Source: Oscillospiraceae bacterium (GTDB taxonomy: Bacteria; Bacillota; Clostridia; Oscillospirales; Acutalibacteraceae). From it: a DNA stretch of 7,092 nucleotides. A program made the translations under genes and the position numbers. The notes under the pieces are model-generated. The model was not told the origin of the DNA, did no database searches, and saw nothing but the letters and a program-made list of their open reading frames with translations. How positions within the stretch are numbered: position 1 is the first letter of the stretch; each line of letters begins with the position of its first letter. The DNA is taken from the NCBI GenBank assembly GCA_031254555.1, contig JAIRUF010000089.1:1-7092 (forward strand), in the 5' to 3' direction. Below are positions 1 through 5,668 of the stretch, piece by piece.

Positions 1-12
1 GAATTTTTTCAT
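1..12 (-). CDS. 5' end of a further gene of the transporter operon (first four codons only)
   Basis: An ATG at 12-10 on the minus strand opens a frame reading M-K-K-F before the window ends. An AAGGAG ribosome binding site lies at 30-25, 12 nt from the start, which is slightly long. The gene follows the ABC ATPase stop codon with a gap of only 48 nt and no terminator between them, so it probably belongs to the same operon. Four residues allow no assignment of function. Its identity would be the best clue to what the transporter imports and why a methyltransferase is in the operon. Confidence 0.5.
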
Positions 13-60
13 AGCTGCCGGCCGCTCCTTTATTATCTATATCAATTTAGTATACCTGCC

Positions 61-840
61 TTACAGGTTAGGATATATACAGACATTTCTCCCAAGCGTC
101 TTCATATGAACAAGTTTTAAATCACTGTTATAGACTTTTTTTAGCCTATCTTCTGTAATGATCTCATCAGCGTTCCCAATTGATAAGCGGCCCTTCCTGT
201 CAAGTATACCTACTTTACCCCCAACTAAAATCGCGTGGTCTGGATTATGCGTGGTAAAAACAACAGCATATCCCCTGTCAGACATATCTTTGATGAGCCT
301 GAGTGTTTTAAGCTGATTGCCAAAGTCCAGGTGAGCTGTCGGCTCGTCAAACAGTATGACTTTTGGGTCCTGCACCACAGCCCTTGCTATCGTCGCCTGC
401 TGGCGCTCTCCCCCGCTTATTTCCGTATACGGTATCTGGGCAATATGCCCAAGGTCCATCTCTTCAATTACCTGCTCTGTTCTTCTTATATCCTCTTTCC
501 CCGGCCTTTCAAACATGCCTATTTTAGAGGCTCTTCCCATAAGGATAAAATTAAAGACAGTATATGGGAACGTGGGCGTGTGCATCTGCGGCACAAAACT
601 TACAATCTCGGCAATATCCTTTGGGAACATTCCCGTTATATTTTTACCGTCAAGCCAAATTTCACCTATCTGAGGGTGAAGAAGGTGTATAATACACCCT
701 AAAAGTGTGCTCTTGCCCGCACCGTTGGGACCCAGTATTGAAAGGACTTCACCCTTATCCAAAGAAAATGATATATCATCAAGTACTGTGTTACCATTTG
801 GTGAATACTTAAAACTTAAATGCTCTACCTCATATATCAC
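61..840 (-). CDS. ABC transporter ATP-binding protein, iron-complex/cobalamin (FecE/BtuD) class
   Basis: This is the ATPase subunit that would power the FecCD-type permease encoded just upstream, acting at the cytoplasmic face of the membrane. Numbered from the start chosen here (259 residues), the Walker A motif GPNGAGKST is at 37-45, the Q-loop glutamine at 85, the ABC signature SGGERQ at 142-147, Walker B VILFDEP at 161-167, the D-loop ALHD-type segment AHLD at 169-172 and the switch histidine at 198. All catalytic elements are intact and the length is normal for FecE/HmuV/BtuD proteins. I prefer the GTG at 840. It overlaps the permease stop as GTGA, has AAAGGA about 10 nt upstream, and gives a typical family N-terminus (M-I-Y-E-V-E-H-L). 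A longer form from the GTG at 873 adds 11 residues and has a weaker ribosome binding site. The imported substrate cannot be told from an ATPase. Confidence 0.93.
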   Translation of the reverse strand: MIYEVEHLSFKYSPNGNTVLDDISFSLDKGEVLSILGPNGAGKSTLLGCIIHLLHPQIGEIWLDGKNITGMFPKDIAEIVSFVPQMHTPTFPYTVFNFILMGRASKIGMFERPGKEDIRRTEQVIEEMDLGHIAQIPYTEISGGERQQATIARAVVQDPKVILFDEPTAHLDFGNQLKTLRLIKDMSDRGYAVVFTTHNPDHAILVGGKVGILDRKGRLSIGNADEIITEDRLKKVYNSDLKLVHMKTLGRNVCIYPNL

Positions 841-1880
841 GTCATCGACTTCCTTTGCCTGTAAAGTAGCCACGCATAAAACGGAGCACCTATTATGCCT
901 GTTAGTATGCTTATTGGCATCTCTGCTGTGCCGATGGTCCTTGTTGCAGTGTCGACGCAGAGAAGAAAAATTGCCCCGATAAGACCTGCTGCAGGTATAA
1001 GTCTTGTGTTGTCAGGCCCTGCTATCATCCTTCCAAAATGCGGTACCACAAGTCCTACCCAGCCTATTGTTCCGCAAATACACACTGAACTGGCCGTAAG
1101 GAGTGTTGAGCATATTATTGATATGTTCCTGATGACCGGTACATTGGCGCCCAGGGCTTTGGCCTCGCTTTCCCCCATTGACATAATGTCGATCCACCAC
1201 GAAATTGCGATAAGGATCGCCGCCGAAACAGCTATTGCGGGCAAAACTCTCAAAAGATCTTTAAGCGTTATATATGAAAAGCTGCCCATCATCCAATACG
1301 TGATGGACGCAAGCTGTGTTTGAGGGTCTGCCACATATTTTATGTATCCTAAAATAGAGGACATAAGCCCCCCCACTATTATACCGGCCAGTACAAACAT
1401 GATATTTGATTTGCTTTGCATAACTGCCGGTATTGCGACCGTCAAAACCACTGCCGCAATGCCGCCTATAAATGCAAATATTTGAACATAAGCTGAACCA
1501 AGCGAGAGGAGTATCGCTATCGCCGCACCAATGCACGCGCCGCTTGAGACTCCTAAAAAATCCGGCGAAATCAGAGGGTTTTTAAATGTCCCCTGATACG
1601 CGGCGCCCGACATGGCAAGGCACGCGCCCACAACCACGCTTGAAAGGATCCTTGGTATTCGAAGTCCCATTACAACATTCCTGGTCATTTCAGAATAATT
1701 TCCGCCGCCTATGTGCAGCAGCTCGGAAAAAATAATATTGATGCTTTGCATGGGTGTAACTGAATACTTACCCACACAGACTGAAAAAACAATCATTGTA
1801 ATAAGCACCGTCAACAAAACAAGGTTAAGCGTTACAGCATTTAGTTTTTTTGTTTTATTTTTCCCCTTAATCAATCCCAT
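837..1880 (-). CDS. FecCD/BtuC-family ABC transporter permease
   Basis: This integral membrane permease of 347 residues would form a homodimeric channel for an iron-siderophore, haem or corrinoid-type substrate. After a basic, lysine-rich N-terminus (residues 4-12), hydrophobic segments recur through the whole length, consistent with the roughly ten helices of the family. Family signatures are present. Near residues 85-115 there is a block of the type SGAAYQ, then FKNPLISP, then LGVSSGA. Near residues 265-285 is the GTIGWVGLVVPHFGR segment, which in BtuC-type proteins precedes the coupling region that meets the ATPase. It lies 12 nt after the binding-protein stop codon and overlaps the ATPase start by 4 nt (GTGA), which suggests translational coupling. 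The ribosome binding site is weak (GGGAT before the ATG). Family assignment is firm; substrate is unknown. Confidence 0.94.
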   Translation of the reverse strand: MGLIKGKNKTKKLNAVTLNLVLLTVLITMIVFSVCVGKYSVTPMQSINIIFSELLHIGGGNYSEMTRNVVMGLRIPRILSSVVVGACLAMSGAAYQGTFKNPLISPDFLGVSSGACIGAAIAILLSLGSAYVQIFAFIGGIAAVVLTVAIPAVMQSKSNIMFVLAGIIVGGLMSSILGYIKYVADPQTQLASITYWMMGSFSYITLKDLLRVLPAIAVSAAILIAISWWIDIMSMGESEAKALGANVPVIRNISIICSTLLTASSVCICGTIGWVGLVVPHFGRMIAGPDNTRLIPAAGLIGAIFLLCVDTATRTIGTAEMPISILTGIIGAPFYAWLLYRQRKSMT

Positions 1881-1892
1881 TTAATCATCCCG

Positions 1893-2957
1893 CTAGTTTA
1901 AGACATAGCCTATAGTTTTTGCATCCAGTTTTTTGCCGTACATAAACAAGTAAAATTCATCTATCTGGGCTTTGAGCGTTTCATTGCTTAAATACTGCGG
2001 ATACATCCTATTAACCATATACATTATTCCGAGAATAAAAGCCGGACCCGGAAGATCCCATGAGTCTTTTTTTGCAGGTATCTGGATCAAGTTTTTATTT
2101 AAAACAGCCTTCATTGCCGACCACGACTTATCTTTATATAAATCATCCACCCTATAGTTTAGAACTGATGAACTTGTTGCAAATATAAAATCCGGGTTCC
2201 ACTCAAAAATTTTCTCCATCCCTACAGCCGACCAGTTAAATTTGTTGCTTATACCATCAGTGCAGTTTATAGCCCCGGCACGCTTTAACATTTCAGCCTG
2301 AAGCATGTCCCCGCCTGCGACGCGCCCTATTTCACTGCTCATTACAACTGCGGTTTTTCTTTTGTCTTTTGGTATTTTGTTTACCATCCCGTCAATCATT
2401 TCAAGCTTTGAGTTTATATATTCAACTATTTGGTCTGAGCGGTTTTTTACCCCGAAAACACTGCCCAGTATATTAAAGGTTTTCATTACATCCTGCGCTG
2501 TTTCAGCGTTAACAGTAACGACCGTTATTCCAAGTTTTCTGACGGCTTCAATATCTTTTTTTTCGGTCTCCTTGCATATGAAGACGTCCGGTCCTATCTT
2601 GGCCAGTAATTCAAGGTTAGTATTACCTGTGCCAATATTGCCGGCTTGTACTATCACGGGATCCACAAGGCTCAAAAATGCTTTATTTTTAAACGCCGCT
2701 GCCATTACACGGTCTGACATTTTAAGAGCGGCAAAGTATGGCGTAACCACAGCATAAGACGACGATGCAGTGAGCTTATTTGTGTTTTGCGGAAGTTTGA
2801 CATCAAGGCCCGCCGAGTCCTTTACTGTTATAGACGGTCCTCTTGTCTTTTCTGCCCGATCTTTGTTTAATTTGGGTTCTTTATTTGCAGAATTAGAGCA
2901 CGCCGCGGCTGAAAGCAGTATCAGCAGCGCGAGAAGCAGAGAGACTGTCCTTTTCAT
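1893..2957 (-). CDS. ABC transporter substrate-binding lipoprotein (iron-complex/cobalamin type, Peripla_BP_2)
   Basis: This would be the extracellular receptor that captures the substrate for the permease. The start at 2957 is chosen because AAGGAG (2969-2964) lies 6 nt upstream and because it yields a classic lipoprotein signal: K2-R3, a leucine-rich core, then S-A-A-A-C with lipidation cysteine C20. An upstream ATG at 3014 would overlap the methyltransferase and bury the signal. The mature part (354-residue precursor) begins with a charged linker, followed by ITVKDSAGLDVKLP, the opening strand typical of this family, then LLAKIGPDVFICK and, near the C-terminus, SWDLPGPAFILGIMYM. These match a cluster III (class with a rigid helix) binding protein. 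The ligand could be a ferric siderophore, haem, a corrinoid or another metal complex. Nothing in the sequence decides among them. Confidence 0.92.
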   Translation of the reverse strand: MKRTVSLLLALLILLSAAACSNSANKEPKLNKDRAEKTRGPSITVKDSAGLDVKLPQNTNKLTASSSYAVVTPYFAALKMSDRVMAAAFKNKAFLSLVDPVIVQAGNIGTGNTNLELLAKIGPDVFICKETEKKDIEAVRKLGITVVTVNAETAQDVMKTFNILGSVFGVKNRSDQIVEYINSKLEMIDGMVNKIPKDKRKTAVVMSSEIGRVAGGDMLQAEMLKRAGAINCTDGISNKFNWSAVGMEKIFEWNPDFIFATSSSVLNYRVDDLYKDKSWSAMKAVLNKNLIQIPAKKDSWDLPGPAFILGIMYMVNRMYPQYLSNETLKAQIDEFYLFMYGKKLDAKTIGYVLN

Positions 2958-2963
2958 ACCTTT

Positions 2964-2969
2964 CTCCTT
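2964..2969 (-). promoter_or_regulatory. Ribosome binding site that fixes the lipoprotein start
   Basis: AAGGAG on the minus strand, 6 nt before the ATG at 2957-2955. It supports the internal start over an in-frame ATG 57 nt further upstream, which lacks a comparable site and would place 19 extra residues before the signal peptide. Confidence 0.75.
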
Positions 2970-2992
2970 TTTGCACGAAGTTACTTTCAATT

Positions 2993-3832
2993 TTAAATAT
3001 GCCATAAAGTCCACGCAAGTTTAGCCTCGTTTTTTACTGTAACCGCACCGTCTTTTGCAATACTCTTAAGGTATTTGTGTATGTCGTCAATAAACTTGAC
3101 ATCCACATCTCCCATTTTTATAATCGACCGAGCATAGCTTTCGGCAAGATCTGCACTGACCAAAATCTCTTTGTTCGTAAACTGAGTATAATATGTAATC
3201 TCGGGGTGGTATCCCATGTTCCACAACATATTGAACATGCAGTAACAGGAACTGTTGCCAACGTTTGTCGACGGCTCCACCCCGCGCACATGTATGTCTA
3301 TCCCGTCCTTTATATTGTCCTGCCTGTAAACAAAGCTTTGATTAAAACAATAACCACAGCTTATTTCATTTATTCTTTTAACCGAATCAAGTCCGCTTAC
3401 GGCAGGGGTGAGAGATGTAAAAACCAGGTCAAAGCCATTTTTATACCCTGATTTTTCTATATCAATATCAAAAAAATCTGTACATATAAAACTCACGTTG
3501 TCAGCAGTTACACTGTCTTTGCAAAATCCTATCATAATATCTGATATATCGCTGCACACAACCTCTTTCGCCGTCTTTGCCATTTCTGATGCATATTCGC
3601 CGGGACCGCAACCAATGTCAATGACTTTTGATTCCTCTGTAAGCGCACCTTTCTGTTTTAAAAAATCTACTACAGCACATACTATATCCCTTTTCCCTTC
3701 TTTTTTGTGCTGAGAAAAATCAAACCAGTATTTGGCCATATTGTTCCAAACTTCTTTTGTATGCTCCATTCCGTCCTTTGGCACGCTATCTTGCCAAAGG
3801 GTCTCAAAATATTCTAAAGGATCAATACCCAA
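2993..3832 (-). CDS. Class I SAM-dependent methyltransferase, first gene of the transporter operon
   Basis: A cytoplasmic methyltransferase of 279 residues. The SAM-binding motif I is VIDIGCGPGEYA at 70-81, the acidic residue after strand 2 is D95 in CSDIS, and FDLVFTSLTPAV (134-145) fits the strand-4 region with its catalytic loop. The N-terminal 60 residues (aromatic and charged, with W13, W29 and W36) look like a cap of the kind that precedes the Rossmann core. The protein is cysteine-rich for a cytosolic enzyme, with C159-x2-C162 and C196-x-C198 pairs. The start is TTG, supported by GGGGAG (3844-3839) 6 nt upstream and an in-frame TAG just before it. The gene ends 35 nt before the lipoprotein start, so the two are probably co-transcribed. 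A small-molecule substrate linked to the imported ligand is an inference. A protein, tRNA or lipid substrate is not excluded. Confidence 0.87.
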   Translation of the reverse strand: MGIDPLEYFETLWQDSVPKDGMEHTKEVWNNMAKYWFDFSQHKKEGKRDIVCAVVDFLKQKGALTEESKVIDIGCGPGEYASEMAKTAKEVVCSDISDIMIGFCKDSVTADNVSFICTDFFDIDIEKSGYKNGFDLVFTSLTPAVSGLDSVKRINEISCGYCFNQSFVYRQDNIKDGIDIHVRGVEPSTNVGNSSCYCMFNMLWNMGYHPEITYYTQFTNKEILVSADLAESYARSIIKMGDVDVKFIDDIHKYLKSIAKDGAVTVKNEAKLAWTLWHI

Positions 3833-3838
3833 AGCAAT

Positions 3839-3844
3839 CTCCCC
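3839..3844 (-). promoter_or_regulatory. Ribosome binding site supporting the TTG start
   Basis: GGGGAG on the minus strand, 6 nt before the TTG at 3832-3830. An in-frame TAG at 3850-3848 rules out a longer protein. The next in-frame ATG (residue 22) has no comparable site and would remove part of the N-terminal cap. Confidence 0.65.
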
Positions 3845-3848
3845 TGTC

Positions 3849-3901
3849 TACAGGCGTGCCGCAAAACTGTATGATTTTAAACTTGTTTCCCGCCGCCTGC
3901 A
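3849..3901 (-). promoter_or_regulatory. Long-range stem in the leader of the methyltransferase operon
   Basis: On the minus strand the arms TGCAGGCG (3901-3894) and CGCCTGTA (3856-3849) can form an 8-bp stem with one G-U pair around a 37-nt loop. AAAC and GTTT inside the loop could pair further. The stem ends 4 nt before the GGGGAG ribosome binding site. It might be a cis-regulatory leader element or an operator. I see no match to a known riboswitch consensus. A weak promoter overlaps it (TTGCAG at 3902-3897, 17 nt, TAAAAT at 3879-3874), in which case the 5' arm would not be transcribed. The call is structural only. Confidence 0.3.
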
Positions 3902-3973
3902 ATAATATGCGTAAAGTATTTTTAAGTTTTTGACATATACCCCTGCAAGCATGTAACTGCTTATTCTATTTAA

Positions 3974-3998
3974 AAAGCAGTGCAAAAGGCACTGCTTT
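3974..3998 (-). terminator. Intrinsic terminator after the candidate ncRNA and the Nudix/COG2426 operon
   Basis: A perfect 10-bp stem, AAAGCAGTGC with GCACTGCTTT, around a 5-nt loop (CTTTT on the minus strand). On the minus strand the stem runs into TTTTT, a reasonable U-tract, whereas on the plus strand only TTT follows. It therefore best serves minus-strand transcription arriving from the right, and separates that unit from the methyltransferase operon. Confidence 0.75.
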
Positions 3999-4170
3999 AA
4001 ACGGAAAGGCACAAAGGCTCTGCTTTGTTTGCAGCTTCCTTAACTCCCCTTAGCCGTGCGCATAAAATAATTAACCCCTATTGTGAAATCTTGTCTTTTG
4101 CGGATCCCTGGCTCTTTAAAGCCTCGGCTAAAAATCACACACCCTTCTGTGTTCCTTAAAACCCGCCGCA
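3974..4170 (-). ncRNA. Candidate structured non-coding RNA, family not identified
   Basis: This gene-free stretch folds into a consistent architecture on the minus strand. A closing helix P1 pairs GGAA (4155-4152), CACA (4151-4148) and AAGG (4146-4143) with TTCC (4006-4003), TGTG (4013-4010) and CCTT (4017-4014), with small bulges between the blocks. Inside it, P2 pairs TTAGCCG (4131-4125) with CGGCTAA (4056-4050), a perfect 7 bp. P2 encloses a small GGCT/AGCC hairpin (4123-4110). A CTGC/GCAG hairpin (4034-4020) lies between P2 and P1. TGTGA (4139-4135) and TCACA (4086-4082) could pair across P2 as a pseudoknot. The 3' end is the strong terminator. An AT-rich TATAAATTAT (4180-4171) could hold a -10 element, but no good -35 is visible, so the RNA may instead be the 3' part of the upstream mRNA. 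The compartment and size recall clostridial structured RNAs such as raiA-motif or 6S RNA, but I cannot confirm a match. The 5' end is approximate. Confidence 0.45.
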
Positions 4171-4219
4171 ATAATTTATAGTTTTTTACGTCACACTATG
4201 TATTTAAAATTTATTGCTC

Positions 4220-4759
4220 TTATGACCCCACCCCAAGCGCCCCGAGCAGACCGTATGAAAAAAACGCCATAATAACTTCAGCTATTAATATCCCCGCCAC
4301 TACTATGGGAAATGAGTCCTTTATTTTCATATTAAGCATGGACGCGACAAGAGACCCCGTCCATCCTCCTGTCCCCGGCAAAGGTATGGCGACAAAGGCC
4401 AACAACCCTATTTTTTCATACTTATAATTTTTAACCTGACTTCCCTTTTCATCCGCGCGCCTTTCAAGCCGCTGTATAAAATTAACCAATATCCCGTGGT
4501 TTTTCATGAACGCAAAAATCCTTTTAATAAACATCAAAATAAACGGTATAGGAATTATGTTGCCGATAAAACAGATTACAAGCGCCGGCACAAGCTCGAC
4601 ACCCATCAGTTTCGCAGCTATCATCCCTCCGCGCAGTTCAAGCACCGGCATCATGGATATTATAAGTACTGTTATCTCTTCCATTATATTCTCAAAAATT
4701 GTGCCGGAAAAAGCATTTGTAAAAAACTCAGTTAGTGTTTTTGCCAAACCTTCTGTCAT
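4220..4759 (-). CDS. COG2426-type small membrane protein (small multi-drug export family, PF06695)
   Basis: An integral membrane protein of 179 residues. Hydrophobic segments are seen at about 28-50, 54-85, 117-141 and 149-176, with a basic and acidic cytoplasmic-type loop at 96-115. Two conserved blocks point to the family: PVLELRGG (38-45) and PLPGTGGWTGSL (126-137), each placed in a hydrophobic setting like re-entrant loops. The family is annotated as small multi-drug export on limited evidence, so transport of a specific drug should not be assumed. The ATG directly follows the Nudix stop codon (TAAATG). A GGAGG site sits 11 nt upstream inside the Nudix gene, so translation is probably coupled. 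Confidence 0.82.
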   Translation of the reverse strand: MTEGLAKTLTEFFTNAFSGTIFENIMEEITVLIISMMPVLELRGGMIAAKLMGVELVPALVICFIGNIIPIPFILMFIKRIFAFMKNHGILVNFIQRLERRADEKGSQVKNYKYEKIGLLAFVAIPLPGTGGWTGSLVASMLNMKIKDSFPIVVAGILIAEVIMAFFSYGLLGALGVGS

Positions 4760-5506
4760 TTAAGGCTTCGCCTCCATACTCATAATGTTTTTATCACATA
4801 TGAATTCGTTTGCTTTTTTTAGAATTTTCTTGTCATTTTCAAACTTTAGCTGATTCATGGCGCCGTCAAATCGAAGCCACTTATAGTCCTCTATCTCTTC
4901 TTCCTGTATTGTTGTGTTCGTGTCATTGGTAACGCCTAAAAAAATAATAACTGTTTTTTCCACTCTTCCCTGGATCATATATTCAGATTTTGTCATAAAC
5001 CCGGACACTATATCTATATGCACGCCGGTCTCTTCCAAAACTTCCCTTTTTGCCGTATCCTCAAAACTTTCCCCCTGCTCCACATGACCTTTAGGAAAGC
5101 TCCAGTGCGCACTTCTGTTGTTTTTTATAATAAGATATTTTATCTCATCTTTAGCTGCTCTAAATACAACAGCTCCGCACGAACACTCATAAAGGCACAC
5201 TAAATCCCATCTGTCGTTAAATCCTGCAAAGCTAAGTTTACCTTTAATTTCATTTTCTATATATTTTTTGCTTTTGGGGGCAACTATTAAAAACACCTGT
5301 CTGCCCTTAGATATAACCGCTATTACTCTGCCGTCAAAAACCCTAACCGGATGATCTATCCCTAAAATGTAAGCCTTATATTTTTCTCTCCTCTTCATGG
5401 ATATATAGCTGACATCGCCAAAGTTAAGTTTATATTCAAATCCCCGAACCTTATCAACAGAGGAGATAGGCTGAGTAACTTTTACTCTAACATATCTTCC
5501 AAGCAT
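4760..5506 (-). CDS. Pyrophosphatase-like / Nudix hydrolase fusion protein
   Basis: A cytoplasmic protein of 248 residues with two parts. Residues 1-100 resemble the beta-barrel of soluble inorganic pyrophosphatases, notably YKAYILGIDHPVRVFDGRVIAVI (43-65). At 44, where related proteins as I recall them have the acidic residue of a DAYxLG motif, there is K44, so this half is probably not an active pyrophosphatase. Residues 107-240 form a Nudix domain that opens with ECSCGAVVF. Its Nudix box is complete: G140, E146, R154-E155, E158-E159, G161. WSFPKGH (135-141) is of the kind found in diadenosine tetraphosphate hydrolases, so a dinucleoside polyphosphate or nucleotide substrate is likely. GGAGG lies 6 nt before the ATG. 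First gene of a two-gene operon with the COG2426 membrane protein. Confidence 0.88.
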   Translation of the reverse strand: MLGRYVRVKVTQPISSVDKVRGFEYKLNFGDVSYISMKRREKYKAYILGIDHPVRVFDGRVIAVISKGRQVFLIVAPKSKKYIENEIKGKLSFAGFNDRWDLVCLYECSCGAVVFRAAKDEIKYLIIKNNRSAHWSFPKGHVEQGESFEDTAKREVLEETGVHIDIVSGFMTKSEYMIQGRVEKTVIIFLGVTNDTNTTIQEEEIEDYKWLRFDGAMNQLKFENDKKILKKANEFICDKNIMSMEAKP

Positions 5507-5554
5507 TTTGTACCTCCGTAAACTGTGCTGTACACACTATTGTTAATCTCTGAC

Positions 5555-5583
5555 ATTATACCTTTTTTTAGCATATCTTACAA
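5555..5583 (-). promoter_or_regulatory. Sigma-A-type promoter of the Nudix/COG2426 operon
   Basis: Minus-strand -35 TTGTAA (5583-5578), 17-nt spacer, and a perfect -10 TATAAT (5560-5555). The leader to the Nudix ATG at 5506 would be about 40 nt and contains the GGAGG site. Confidence 0.75.
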
Positions 5584-5608
5584 GAAGTATTTTAACGATC
5601 ATTGTATA

Positions 5609-5637
5609 TTTACAGCCGATATGTTATTCTTTATAGT
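5609..5637 (+). promoter_or_regulatory. Sigma-A-type promoter of the HAD phosphatase gene
   Basis: -35 TTTACA (5609-5614), 17-nt spacer, -10 TATAGT (5632-5637), about 30 nt before the ATG at 5669. It is divergent from the Nudix promoter, with the two -35 elements 25 nt apart, so a shared regulator could reach both. Confidence 0.72.
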
Positions 5638-5668
5638 ATAAAACAACATTGTTATTCGGGATGGTATT

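Noticed and set aside
30..60. Fur-like box (TTGATATAGATAATA on the minus strand) before the gene at position 12
   Set aside because: It lacks the inverted symmetry of a Fur box and lies within the operon, between co-directional genes.
235..702. Open plus-strand frame of 155 codons opposite the ABC ATPase
   Set aside because: The minus-strand frame carries every ABC motif. The plus-strand translation has no recognisable domain and is an antisense shadow, as are the other plus-strand frames across 356-3713.
2958..3014. Longer lipoprotein start at 3014, overlapping the methyltransferase
   Set aside because: It would place 19 residues before a clear signal peptide and lacks the good ribosome binding site found before the ATG at 2957.
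3930..3935. Perfect TTGACA on the plus strand as a promoter -35
   Set aside because: No acceptable -10 follows at 16-18 nt and there is no plus-strand gene downstream for it to serve.
3833..4219. Cobalamin or other known riboswitch upstream of the importer operon
   Set aside because: I looked for the B12 box, the SAM core and G-rich NiCo-type segments on the minus strand and found no convincing match. A terminator at 3974-3998 also separates most of this region from the methyltransferase gene.
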